Positions 8,936 to 16,847 are shown, counted from the stretch's first letter. The stretch is 47,803 nt of DNA from DATGFK01 sp040007395 (GCA_040007395.1 JBDTVG010000099.1:1-47803); one strand, 5' to 3'. Notes: generated from the letters alone by a model not told the origin. Program-made: numbers and translations.

Positions 8936-10232
8936 GAGGAATGCGCCGTACTCCTTTCTGACAAGTTGAATAGGTATAACCATCGACGCGCTGGACGAGG
9001 GCGCAATGACGATGACTGATGCCTTGTACAGTGCCAAGGCGGGTCGTGATGTTGAAACTTCCCGAAGTCCGCACGGCGACACGCCCCTGATGCGTCCCCA
9101 CCTTTTTACCGGACGGGACGACAGCCCGCACGAGGTCGCCCGTTTGGAAACCATGAACGCGACGGGCAGCTTTGGCGGCGGTCCGCGGGAAACCGAACTG
9201 ATCGACCCGACACATCTGCCGGGAACCGCGTCCAGTGGCTTTGATGAGTAATGGGAAATGCGTTGGCGCAATGTACACCGCTGCACCACTGAGTCCCACA
9301 CAGGCGGCATCGATCCAATGGGCTTTGGCGTAACCCTGCGTGATACGGTTAAATTTTGTCCGTCCACCCGTGCCGACTTCGACAGGCAAGCCAGTTTCGC
9401 ACAACTGACCATGCAGCGCCCAGCGGGTGGTGTTGACTGCCGCTGCGTCCTTGAGCGGAAGTTTGGCGTGTGCCTGTACCTGCGGATGCCCAAACTCAGC
9501 CGCCGTTTGTGTCCCCTTGCGCTGATTACAATCGTGACAAGCCAATGTCAGATTGCTCACGCGATTGGTTCCGCCGCGTGCTTTGGGGAGGATGTGTTCG
9601 ACTTCCAGCGGTGTATCTGTCTTGCCGCAGTAGGCGCACCGCCGCCTCCATTTGTCCAGTAGATACTCGCGCACTTCGTAGCCTGCCCATGTCCCTTGCT
9701 GGTACTCTACACCGCTGATTTCAGGATTTTGCATGAGCTGGGTGTCGAACTTGACCAATTCCATACTTATACCGTTCGCTGGACACCAGCGGCTCAACCG
9801 CTGCACCCATGTGATGTCATTTTGCACGCGACTGAGCAGCGATGGCGGTAACCAGCCCTTGCCGCGTCGTCGATTGCGGAACCGTGCCGCCCGATAGCGC
9901 GTGTGTCGAGCGCGCCGACTGTGCCGTTGGGCACGCCGTGCGTCCAAATGATCTTTGACCTCCTCGCCACGATGGCTGATCTCGCTAACCCACACTACCC
10001 GCTTGCCGCGTTGCCCTTCCACCACCACCGCCACCCCCGTCGTCTGGCTGCCAGGGTCGAGTTTCACCTCGATGGGCTGCGTGTCGCCACCTGCCCGTTC
10101 TCTCAAAATGATCGTGAAGGGATAACGTCGATACATCGCCGCTTTCCTTGCCTTCAACAATTCTCTGGCGCGTGCGGGCTGACATGGCATGAGGGGTTGT
10201 TTGTTCTTATCGAGTACGAAAACATACTGCAT
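8925..10232 (-). CDS. iscB: IscB RNA-guided RuvC/HNH nuclease
   Basis: The 435-residue protein has the order expected of IscB, the transposon-borne ancestor family of Cas9. The N-terminal PLMP domain carries PLMP itself at 13-16. RuvC-I is IEVKLDPGSQTTGVAVV (catalytic D59). An Arg-rich bridge helix spans about 95-125. RuvC-II is ISMELVKFD (E158). The inserted HNH domain (about 195-240) has CAYC, EVEHILPKARGG (H213), SNL and CHDCNQRKG. RuvC-III is HWIDAACVG (H305, D308). A C-terminal beta-rich domain from about 345 to 435 fits the target-adjacent-motif-interacting region. All catalytic residues are present and there is no frameshift, so it should be active. It lacks the REC lobe of Cas9. Known IscB proteins use an omega-RNA encoded just upstream, and a strong candidate is present here. 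Confidence 0.93.
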   Translation of the reverse strand: MQYVFVLDKNKQPLMPCQPARARELLKARKAAMYRRYPFTIILRERAGGDTQPIEVKLDPGSQTTGVAVVVEGQRGKRVVWVSEISHRGEEVKDHLDARRAQRHSRRARHTRYRAARFRNRRRGKGWLPPSLLSRVQNDITWVQRLSRWCPANGISMELVKFDTQLMQNPEISGVEYQQGTWAGYEVREYLLDKWRRRCAYCGKTDTPLEVEHILPKARGGTNRVSNLTLACHDCNQRKGTQTAAEFGHPQVQAHAKLPLKDAAAVNTTRWALHGQLCETGLPVEVGTGGRTKFNRITQGYAKAHWIDAACVGLSGAAVYIAPTHFPLLIKATGRGSRQMCRVDQFGFPRTAAKAARRVHGFQTGDLVRAVVPSGKKVGTHQGRVAVRTSGSFNITTRLGTVQGISHRHCALVQRVDGYTYSTCQKGVRRIPPQI

Positions 10233-10482
10233 TCAGAAGTTACCTTTCTGGGTCTCCGCTTGCGCGGGTAAGGGTCTCCTCGCCAACGTTATCGAGCGGT
10301 TTGATGGACACGCCACTGGCTTTCTCCCGTCGTCCTGGTTAAGCGTGTCCCGCAGGGTTCGGAACTGGAGCAGCATTCCGAAGTGCCTATGTATTCGCCC
10401 ATAACGTAGCTCCTCACCGGAGCTGAGGCTGGTAAGCATTGGGCTAGTTAAAGCCCCCGCCTTTTGGCGTGGGGATGCTTAC
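10233..10482 (-). ncRNA. Candidate omega-RNA of IscB
   Basis: The 250 bases before the iscB ATG contain no conserved protein but are rich in perfect pairings. The outer stem is 10475-10482 with 10432-10439 (GTAAGCAT / ATGCTTAC). Nested inside is a G/C hairpin at 10454-10474 (CCCC-CGCC / GGCG-T-GGGG). Other stems are 10408-10413 with 10419-10424 (AGCTCC / GGAGCT), 10358-10364 with 10376-10382 (TTCGGAA / TTCCGAA), and 10306-10313 with 10343-10350 (GGACACGC / GCGTGTCC). Position and structure match omega-RNAs that precede iscB. The guide should be the ~16 bases immediately 5' of the first stem, plus-strand 10483-10498. The boundary is inferred from the first stem; the 3' end is uncertain and may overlap the coding start. 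Confidence 0.82.
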
Positions 10483-10646
10483 AAACGTAACCTGTAGCGG
10501 TAAAGATAATTCGCTATTTTAACGTGAGTTTGCGATTACGACTTACCTTGCTTTGAATCCATGAATAACAGCGGCGCAAAAGCAGTCTCTATGGAAGGGC
10601 TGATGTAATCGGTTAGGGGCGAATGCGGTGGAAGATTCAAGCACGA

Positions 10647-11432
10647 TTAGCGGTTCTGCGGCGTGACCAAAACCATCTGGGCCACTTGCATACTGATGGT
10701 GTGTACCTTCTCGCCTAGCTTGATACTTACCATATCGTTAAGTGGAGAACGCTGGGAAAGCGTGATTCCTGTGCCGGGGGTAAGCCCCAAATCGGAGAGG
10801 AAGCGCAGTACATCGGCACTCTGGTCAACGATCTGGCTGACTACCGCCTCTTGGCCTACGGTGAGATCGGCGAGGCTGATCAGCGTCCGTGGCAGGATCG
10901 TACCGTCTAGCGCCGGGATAGGATCGCCGTGTGGATCGATCTTCGGGTTGCCTAGTGCCGCCGCAATCCGTGCTTCGAGCTTTTCCGAGATATGGTGTTC
11001 GAGCCGATCCGCTTCCTCGTGAACTTCGTCCCAGGAATAACCAAGCGCTTGTACCAGATACAATTCGATCAAGCGGTGGTGTCGAATCACTTCAAGCGCG
11101 ATCTTCTCCCCAGCGGGACTGAGACGCACCCCGCTATACCGCTTGTATTCTAGCAGCGGGACAGCGATCTTGTGTTCTTCCCTGTGTTCCTCATGATCGT
11201 GCTTCGGCTTTTTATCTTTATCTTTGTCCTTGTCCTTATCGTCTTCAATCCCTGCCAGCCGTTTGACCATATCAGTCACCGATGGCGCGGTAATTTGCAG
11301 CGTTTGTGCCAGATCAGTCGTCGAGACACGATCGGTTTGGCGCTGTAAGAAATAGACGGCTTTCAAGAAGTCGTCAATGGCTTTAGTACGCTTTAATGAG
11401 TCGTGCTGTTCATCGGTCATAAAGACCCCCAT
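10647..11432 (-). CDS. DtxR/MntR-type metal-dependent regulator with insertion in the wing
   Basis: It has an N-terminal winged helix-turn-helix (VSTTDLAQTLQITAPSVTDM, about 36-55) and a wing (YKRYSGVRLSPAGEKIA). The metal-binding/dimer domain has RHHRLIELYL and WDEVHEEADRLEHHIS, with Asp where DtxR has its redox-active Cys. The C-terminus is a FeoA/SH3-like domain (about 190-261). Proteins of this family repress metal-uptake genes when Mn2+ or Fe2+ is bound. About 30 residues are inserted between recognition helix and wing (about 61-90): five DK units followed by a His/Glu/Lys-rich stretch (KHDHEEHREEHK). ATG at 11432 is taken; ATG at 11420, with GGGGG five bases upstream, is an alternative. 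Its regulon is not visible here. Confidence 0.87.
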   Translation of the reverse strand: MGVFMTDEQHDSLKRTKAIDDFLKAVYFLQRQTDRVSTTDLAQTLQITAPSVTDMVKRLAGIEDDKDKDKDKDKKPKHDHEEHREEHKIAVPLLEYKRYSGVRLSPAGEKIALEVIRHHRLIELYLVQALGYSWDEVHEEADRLEHHISEKLEARIAAALGNPKIDPHGDPIPALDGTILPRTLISLADLTVGQEAVVSQIVDQSADVLRFLSDLGLTPGTGITLSQRSPLNDMVSIKLGEKVHTISMQVAQMVLVTPQNR

Positions 11433-11570
11433 TTACCATCACATCGACACCACCTTTCAAGATCATGTAGTGGTGCTGTGCCGAATATTAATAGTCTACC
11501 ACGAACCGAAGTCTTGCCTACTGCGACCTTTGTTTCAGGGCGAACGCATCAAAATTATCCTCACCCTAAA

Positions 11571-11637
11571 TCCCTCTCCACGTCGTAGAGAGGGACTTCC
11601 AAAATCGCTTGATCCCCTCTCTGAATTCGGAGAGGGG
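11571..11637. repeat. Pair of CT-rich hairpins, MITE-like intergenic repeat
   Basis: Two adjacent hairpins share the same theme: TCCCTCT (11571-11577) with AGAGGGA (11589-11595), and CCCCTCTC (11614-11621) with GAGAGGGG (11630-11637). A similar hairpin recurs at 12670-12704. Such CCCTCTC/GAGAGGG units occur as dispersed repeats in many bacteria. No coding content is seen. Confidence 0.6.
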
Positions 11638-11660
11638 GCGAGGGAAGGGCTAACGCATGA

Positions 11661-11708
11661 GTTTGAAGGAAGAATTCCTCACCTGTGTATTGAAATCTTC
11701 CTTCAAAC
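11661..11708. repeat. Perfect 13-bp inverted repeat
   Basis: GTTTGAAGGAAGA (11661-11673) and TCTTCCTTCAAAC (11696-11708) are exact inverted copies 22 bases apart. They lie between the CT-rich hairpins and an integrase fragment. This may be an old element end; no transposase belonging to it is intact. Confidence 0.55.
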
Positions 11709-11760
11709 TGGCTTGATAACGCTTGCCTTTTAAAGAGCCTCGGGCTGGGTGCTGGTGTAA

Positions 11761-11832
11761 CCCCAGCTTTCCTAGTTCACCCTGGAGTTTTTCGTAGCCC
11801 AGTCCGGGATTCTCCTTGGCTAAATCACGTGC
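11761..11832 (-). pseudogene. Fragment of an integrase-type (rve) transposase
   Basis: The minus strand encodes RDLAKENPGLGYEKLQGELG, the conserved segment between the helix-turn-helix and catalytic core of IS481/IS3-like transposases (typically ENPxWGYxxIQGELxKLG). Similarity fades on both sides and no catalytic residues remain. It abuts, and slightly overlaps, the tnpA remnant on the other strand, which marks an insertion junction. Confidence 0.6.
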
Positions 11833-12095
11833 ATTTGCTCGTACACTCCGTAGCTAGCTATCGCCCTGCCAAAATCGTGCGCACCATCAAGAGTATTCCT
11901 GCGCGTGAAATCTTTGCTCGCGTCCCCAGCGTAAAGAAAAAACTGTGGGGCGGCGAGTTCTGGAGCGATGGCGACTAGGTCAGCACAGTTGGTCAACATG
12001 CCACCGAAACTACCCTTGCACATTACCTTAGAAACCAAGGATGCCAACAAGACTATGCTCGACTCCATGTCGAACAGCCTCGGCTGTTCGACTGA
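11826..12095 (+). pseudogene. Decayed IS200/IS605-type TnpA transposase
   Basis: In frame from 11826 the plus strand reads HVHLLV (the HUH metal-binding motif), then AKIVRTIKSIPAREIF, KKKLWGGEFWSDG, a TAG stop at 11976-11978, VSTVGQH and finally EQPRLFD before TGA. Family members read DGYFVSTVG at the catalytic position. Here the Tyr codon has become GAC (Asp) and the next codon TAG, so the active site is lost as well as the frame. The N-terminus is missing because the copy starts abruptly at the HUH motif. Enzymes of this family move single-stranded DNA and are thought to mobilise iscB elements in trans. Confidence 0.82.
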
Positions 12096-12121
12096 CTTGA
12101 TACCCCGCCGCAAGCGGCGGG
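12071..12121 (+). repeat. Two hairpins at the IS200-like right end
   Basis: CGAACAGCC / GGCTGTTCG (12071-12090, 9-bp stem) overlaps the end of the tnpA remnant. CCCGCCGC / GCGGCGGG (12104-12121, 8-bp stem) follows. IS200/IS605 ends are subterminal hairpins recognised by TnpA, so the second is a good right-end candidate. Confidence 0.55.
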
Positions 12122-12257
12122 TGTAGTTCATTGAGATACTAGCAAATTTCACATTCAGGGCTGTTGCAAAGTTGTTTACGTCACTTGCCTTTTTGCTACT
12201 GACATAGGGTTGTCACTCACCCTTGCTACACTGAATCCCATAACTCAGTGAGGGCAA

Positions 12258-12653
12258 ATGTCCTACCAGAAAAGGGAGCTAGCAGTGAAATTCGGAATTA
12301 TGATGCTGTATGTTCGCGATATTGAGAAAACCCGCGCATTCTACGAAAATGTGGTTGGCTTGCCAATCGTTCAAGAACAAAGCGATGAACATTTCATCGT
12401 ATTTCGTCCGAGCGAAGGTACGCTCATTGCGCTCGAAGACATAAAGGTGGTCAAAAACCCAACCTCGCAGCCGGGCAGCTTTGAACTTGGCTTGGAAGTA
12501 GAAGATGTGGAGGGAACTTGGGAGAAGTGGAAAGCGCACGGAGTCGAAATAGTCGATGATCCGGCTGATATGCCGTTTGGTCGTGCTTTTCTCGCCAGAG
12601 ATCCTGAAGGCCACTACATTACCGTTTATCGCTTGCAGCAGCAACTTGGCTAG
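12258..12653 (+). CDS. VOC-superfamily (glyoxalase/dioxygenase fold) protein
   Basis: The 131-residue protein has the paired beta-alpha-beta-beta-beta modules of the vicinal oxygen chelate fold. The first carries MMLYVRDIEKTRAFYENVVG and the second FELGLEVEDVEGTWEKWKAH with the closing strand AFLARDPEGHYITVYR. Members bind metal or small ligands and act as lyases, dioxygenases or resistance proteins; the substrate cannot be told here. GTGAGGG lies just upstream of the ATG. It is a single-gene unit ending at the hairpin at 12670. Confidence 0.85.
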   Translation: MSYQKRELAVKFGIMMLYVRDIEKTRAFYENVVGLPIVQEQSDEHFIVFRPSEGTLIALEDIKVVKNPTSQPGSFELGLEVEDVEGTWEKWKAHGVEIVDDPADMPFGRAFLARDPEGHYITVYRLQQQLG

Positions 12654-12669
12654 ATTATTGCGTAAATAA

Positions 12670-12704
12670 AAATCCCCTCTCTCGATTTATGAGAGAGGGG
12701 ATTT
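12670..12704. terminator. Bidirectional terminator hairpin
   Basis: A perfect 14-bp stem (AAATCCCCTCTCTC / GAGAGAGGGGATTT) with a 7-base loop lies between convergent genes. On the minus strand it is followed by TTTTTATTT, a good T-tract for the phoX transcript. The stem belongs to the same CT-rich family as the repeats at 11571-11637. Confidence 0.75.
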
Positions 12705-12752
12705 AAGGGACCGGCTAGGGTAAACCAGCCTCTATTTTGATGTTTGTGCTCC

Positions 12753-14258
12753 TTATTTCTTGGGAGCCAGATCCTCAACGGCTTTGGCGATGTCGGTATC
12801 ATTGCCGCTGCCCAGCTTGATCCACTCAAGGTTGAGCTTCTCTCCGTCCTGAGTCACCTTTGCGGCGAACAGTGTACCTGCGCTCAGGTCGCCTTCTTTG
12901 TCGGCAACAAATTTGTACAGCACACGGTCTGTACCGTCGTCACCGAAATAGGCAGTCTTCTGATCAGGCATGATGTCAGCATTCTCGTGGCTAAAGCGCC
13001 CCATCGCATAATGCTTGGTGACAATGGTTCCAATGCCGTCGGACTCACCACCAGCGGGGGTTAGTTCGACCATGTAACCATAGTTATAGGGGTTGGCGGC
13101 ATGTCCAAGTACGGCTGACATCTGGTCGGCTACCGGAACCCAACCGCCGTCCCATTCGTCCTGTACATCGGCGGGATATTCTTCACTGGTCAGTCCGGTG
13201 TTCCAAGGGGTAACACTGGCATTGCAATTGTTCCAATTGCCGCCCACCCTCAACATATCGACGGGCTGGCCTTCAATAGTGCTCCACTTACCGTCGCTGC
13301 CCTGCTTGATATATAGTTTGCTTTCGGCACCGGGCGTGCATTCCCAGTTAGTGTACAGATAGCCTTCACTACCCGCCGCGTTGGTGGGCAGGAACATGTT
13401 GCCGTCGGGGTTGTTGCAATAGCCTTGCAGTGTGCCATTGGCGTTCATAATCTGACCAAACGTCGCGTTCGCCAATGCGCCGGGGATGGCTTCGCCTGTG
13501 CGGCCCAACACTTGATAGTTACCAGCGGCAAGGGTCATCTGCTTCATTGCGTCGCCAGTGGGAACGGGCACTGCCTTGAAGTCGTCGCCCGCTTTGAAGT
13601 CGGTGACTACCCCTACTACGCCACGATTGAAGGGATAAACGTTGGTAGCGTTGGGGTGCTGGATATTGGAAAAAACCGTTCCATTGGCCTCGACCCGCAG
13701 CCCAGTAGATTCCGCGCCTTCGGGCAAGGTTGCAAAACGCTTCAGTTCCTTGCCATCCCACATCCACAGCATCTGGTTGTGGTGATAGTCAGTGTCTTCA
13801 CCGATCCAGAGGTTGCCTTTGGGATCGACAAACAAATTATCGGGGTTGGCGATAGAGTCGGCACTGCAAGCATAATCTTTGTTGGTCTTATCATACGGTC
13901 CGCCTATCACGACGGCAGTTAAGGACGAAATATTGTAGCTGTCGTCCAGTTGACCCATCATGACCGCGCCGCACAGGTTCTCTTTCATCTTCAAATCGCC
14001 TTTATCGTCCGACATGCCTTTGGCAATGGCGGTGATAGCGAAATAGACGTGCTTGTTCTTGGTGTCAAGGGCGACACCTTCCATCTTGCGCCACTCAGCA
14101 GTCGCGCCTTTTTCGATGGCGAAGCCCCGGCTATTGATAAAAGCAGCGTATGGATTGTCCTTCGGGAATTCTGGGAAAGCGGGGCCGTCGGCACGGACGG
14201 TAGATACTTTGACAGCGAGGAGCAGCAACAAACTGGCGATAAGAAGTCTCTTTTTCAT
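12753..14258 (-). CDS. phoX: PhoX-family alkaline phosphatase
   Basis: This 501-residue protein begins with a Sec-type signal peptide (MKKRLLIASLLLLLAVKVST) and has no twin-Arg motif, whereas classical PhoX is a Tat substrate. Family landmarks include WRKMEGVALD, ENLCGAVMMG with a conserved Cys, NPDNLFVDPKGNLWIGEDTD, STGLRVEANGTVFSNIQHP and a C-terminal propeller blade set with GDDGTDRVLYKFV. PhoX is an Fe/Ca-dependent propeller phosphatase that releases phosphate from organic esters outside the cell. Five 11-bp-spaced hexamers about 100 bases upstream look like a Pho box. An esterase-like propeller function is possible but less likely. Confidence 0.85.
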   Translation of the reverse strand: MKKRLLIASLLLLLAVKVSTVRADGPAFPEFPKDNPYAAFINSRGFAIEKGATAEWRKMEGVALDTKNKHVYFAITAIAKGMSDDKGDLKMKENLCGAVMMGQLDDSYNISSLTAVVIGGPYDKTNKDYACSADSIANPDNLFVDPKGNLWIGEDTDYHHNQMLWMWDGKELKRFATLPEGAESTGLRVEANGTVFSNIQHPNATNVYPFNRGVVGVVTDFKAGDDFKAVPVPTGDAMKQMTLAAGNYQVLGRTGEAIPGALANATFGQIMNANGTLQGYCNNPDGNMFLPTNAAGSEGYLYTNWECTPGAESKLYIKQGSDGKWSTIEGQPVDMLRVGGNWNNCNASVTPWNTGLTSEEYPADVQDEWDGGWVPVADQMSAVLGHAANPYNYGYMVELTPAGGESDGIGTIVTKHYAMGRFSHENADIMPDQKTAYFGDDGTDRVLYKFVADKEGDLSAGTLFAAKVTQDGEKLNLEWIKLGSGNDTDIAKAVEDLAPKK

Positions 14259-14356
14259 GGTTCCCCTTTACTTAAATGATCTGGATACGATTCGTTTTTT
14301 CGCAACGAACCCGCGTAGGAGCATACAAAACCTGATTTAAGGATTAGGGTGAACTG

Positions 14357-14406
14357 TGTTATTAACCTATAAACATCCTGTTCAAGTCGTGTTAAAGCTC
14401 TGCTCA
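14357..14406 (-). promoter_or_regulatory. Five-unit Pho-box-like array upstream of phoX
   Basis: Plus-strand hexamers TGTTAT (14357), TATAAA (14368), TGTTCA (14379), TGTTAA (14390) and TGCTCA (14401) are spaced exactly 11 bases apart. Read on the minus strand they approach TTAACA, the direct-repeat unit bound by PhoP-type response regulators, with one unit per DNA turn. They lie 99-148 bases upstream of the phoX start. The remaining parts of 14259-14714 hold no recognised gene. Confidence 0.6.
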
Positions 14407-14714
14407 ACTGTGGTTTGGATTGCTCGTGGGTGTTGGCTCAGAATATATTCTTGTGTTAGCATACGTAAATCAAGCGTAAGGTGGGGATAACGGATTCAAT
14501 TTAGAAACCTCTTCGATGATTTTGCCGCCTCATCGCTGGATATTGCATTACTCATAGTAGTACCCATTGTGCCAAATCGCATCGTACCCTTAACATTGTT
14601 CACCTAATACTGGCTCACCTTCAAAACAACACCAAACCAGTGGAAGGCAACCCATTCCACTGGTTTGTACTTGTAACTGTCTAATTCTTCATCAGGGAGC
14701 GCGAAACGGCACAC

Positions 14715-16829
14715 ATGACCACATCTGATCTCGTTTTATTGGCCTATATAGTCCTTATCGTTCCAGCAATGTTGGTGGGTTTTGTGTTTGCCCGCCGCAA
14801 GATGTTCGAGCCGTACCACAAACTGACCATGACCACGATCACCCTCGTCAACTGGGCGCTGATCATCGGGGTTATGTTAGTAACCTACCGACGGGATGTG
14901 GTTACGCAACTCCCACAAAACATCGGCTTTCCGGCTGTCCTTATTCCGACTCTCCATCTCATTCCCGGACTTATCGCACAGATTATCGCGACCTATCTGG
15001 TCATTCGCATGTGGTTCGAGAACCAGCTACCAGACTGGTTCAAGGTCAAGAACATCAAGATCTATATGCGAACGACTCTGGCACTCTGGCTATTGACGGC
15101 AGTTTTGGGCGCGTTGACATGGGCGGTGATCAATAAGGGATTTCTCGCTAGTGCTGAGGCCGTTCCCCCAGCAAATGTCGCTGCTGGTACAACCGTCATT
15201 CGCATGGTTAGCGGCAACAAATTCGATCCCGTCGATCTCAAGATCACGACAGGTACGAAGGTTCAGTTTATCAACGCCGATACCAAGCCACATACCGTCG
15301 CGGCTGACGATGGCAGCTTTGACAGTGGTTCGCTGAAACCGGGTGCAACCTTCGAGTTTACCTTTAATAAACCGGGCGATGTGAAGTATTACTGCGACTT
15401 TCACGGCGCGGCTGGCGGATCGGGGATGTCCGCTGTACTCCACGTAGAAGGTGCAGCTATTGCGGAAGCGAATACCCCCGTCGCAGCGGCTACAAGTGTC
15501 GCTACGGTAAACGCCGCCGCCCCTCCCGCCACGACCAATGCCAGCAGCGCTGCTGAGGCAGTCATTGTTACGCTCAATGATGACGAATTCGCGCCCAAGT
15601 CGCTCAATGTTCCTGTGGGTACGTTGGTGCGTTTCGTAAACAAAGGCGTGCATAAGCACACTGTCACAGCAGACGATGACAGCTTCGACAGTGGGCAGTT
15701 GAAGGCTGGTGCGACCTTCGAGTTTACCTTTACCAAAGCAGGCGATGTCCCGCTGTATTGCGCCAATCATGGTGATAAAGGCGGTCAGGGGATGTCGATG
15801 GTTGTCCATGTGGGTGGCGGCGGCAATGTCGCGACTCCCAATGTGGGTGGTGGCAATGTTGCCACACCGAATGTTAGTAGTAGTGCTGCAACGGTAAACG
15901 CTGCTGCCCCCGCCGCTACAACGAATGCCAGCAGCGCTGCTGAAGCAGTCATTGTTACGCTCAATGATGACGAATTCGCGCCCAAGTCGCTCAATGTCCC
16001 CGTTGGCACGTTGGTTCGTTTCGTAAACAAGGGCGCGCATAAGCATACTGTCACCGCTGACGATGACAGCTTCGACAGTGGGCAGTTGAAGGCTGGTGCG
16101 ATCTTCGAGTTTACCTTCATCAAAGCAGGCGATGTCCCGCTGTATTGCGCCAATCATGGTGATAAAGGCGGTAAGGACATGTCGATGGTTGTTCATGTGG
16201 GTGGCAGTGGCGGTGCGGCGGCAACGCCCAACGTCAGCGGCGGCAATGTCGCGACTCCCAATGTGGGTAGTAGCGCGGCAACTCCCAATGTTGGTGGCGG
16301 GGCAGCCCTCGATCCGAAGTTGGTAACAGCTATGCAGCCATTGGTCATCAGTGCCGACGACACTCCCAACAAAACCCCGTACCTCGTCGGCGCACAGAGC
16401 CAGATGGCGATTGTTGCCAAACAGTCCGCCGCACTGACTGATGCACTCAAGCAAGCGCACTATGAAGACGCACAAGCCGCCGCCGAAGCCCTTGTCAACA
16501 CGATAGAAGGCGACAAAGGCGCGGATCTCGATCAGGACGGCAAGATCAACCAACCCGGCGATGCTTATGGCCTGCGGAAGTACATCTTCGGCGTGAATGA
16601 AGCCGACGGCTTGCCAGTCGATATACAGACTGGCGGACGCGACGCAGTGAAAGATTTGCAAAATGTCAAGCTGCAAGCGCAGGCCGTTCTAGATGCCAAG
16701 ACATTGGTCGATGCCCGTAAAGCAGAGCCGCTGCTTGATGATGCAGTAACTAAGCTAAACGCCGATGTGACTAAAATGGTCAGTGCGGCAGTAGCCCTTA
16801 ACGTTCCCAGCAGCAAACTGACACCCTAA
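14715..16829 (+). CDS. Membrane protein with three cupredoxin domains and a helical C-terminal domain
   Basis: Residues 1-145 form about four membrane helices resembling the DUF420 family found near oxidase genes. Three blue-copper domains follow at about 158-245, 282-369 and 411-497. In the first, ligands H193, C227, H230 and M238 are all visible (PHTVAADD and YYCDFHGAAGGSGM). The second and third keep KHTVTADDDSFDSG and YCANHGDKGG with a following Met and are near-identical. Between domains are Ala- and Gly/Asn-rich spacers. Residues ~532-704 form a helical domain with a calcium-loop-like DLDQDGKINQPGD. It should hold a chain of copper centres on the outer face for electron transfer. It is probably co-transcribed with the next gene, 80 bases on. 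Confidence 0.83.
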   Translation: MTTSDLVLLAYIVLIVPAMLVGFVFARRKMFEPYHKLTMTTITLVNWALIIGVMLVTYRRDVVTQLPQNIGFPAVLIPTLHLIPGLIAQIIATYLVIRMWFENQLPDWFKVKNIKIYMRTTLALWLLTAVLGALTWAVINKGFLASAEAVPPANVAAGTTVIRMVSGNKFDPVDLKITTGTKVQFINADTKPHTVAADDGSFDSGSLKPGATFEFTFNKPGDVKYYCDFHGAAGGSGMSAVLHVEGAAIAEANTPVAAATSVATVNAAAPPATTNASSAAEAVIVTLNDDEFAPKSLNVPVGTLVRFVNKGVHKHTVTADDDSFDSGQLKAGATFEFTFTKAGDVPLYCANHGDKGGQGMSMVVHVGGGGNVATPNVGGGNVATPNVSSSAATVNAAAPAATTNASSAAEAVIVTLNDDEFAPKSLNVPVGTLVRFVNKGAHKHTVTADDDSFDSGQLKAGAIFEFTFIKAGDVPLYCANHGDKGGKDMSMVVHVGGSGGAAATPNVSGGNVATPNVGSSAATPNVGGGAALDPKLVTAMQPLVISADDTPNKTPYLVGAQSQMAIVAKQSAALTDALKQAHYEDAQAAAEALVNTIEGDKGADLDQDGKINQPGDAYGLRKYIFGVNEADGLPVDIQTGGRDAVKDLQNVKLQAQAVLDAKTLVDARKAEPLLDDAVTKLNADVTKMVSAAVALNVPSSKLTP
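15558..16206 (+). repeat. 387-bp in-frame tandem duplication of a cupredoxin unit
   Basis: The DNA of the second and third cupredoxin domains can be aligned with a 387-base (129-codon) period and differs at only scattered, largely third-position sites. The unit includes the Ala-rich spacer. It is a recent duplication within the gene. Confidence 0.85.
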
Positions 16830-16847
16830 ATACCCTAGTTTCTTTAT

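Noticed and set aside
8903..9493. 196-residue minus-strand ORF overlapping IscB
   Set aside because: It is an alternative frame of the IscB C-terminal half with no motif of its own.
8925..10232. Cas9 or TnpB identity for the nuclease
   Set aside because: There is no REC lobe, PAM-interacting domain of Cas9 size or CRISPR array, and TnpB lacks the HNH and PLMP parts.
11571..11637. CRISPR-like repeat
   Set aside because: Only two CT-rich hairpins are present, without regular spacers or identical repeats.
11820..12152. 110-residue minus-strand ORF
   Set aside because: It is antisense to the tnpA remnant and has no motif.
15090..16676. Long 528-residue ORF on the minus strand of the cupredoxin gene
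   Set aside because: It is antisense to clear copper domains, has repeated composition mirrored from them and shows no recognisable protein motif.
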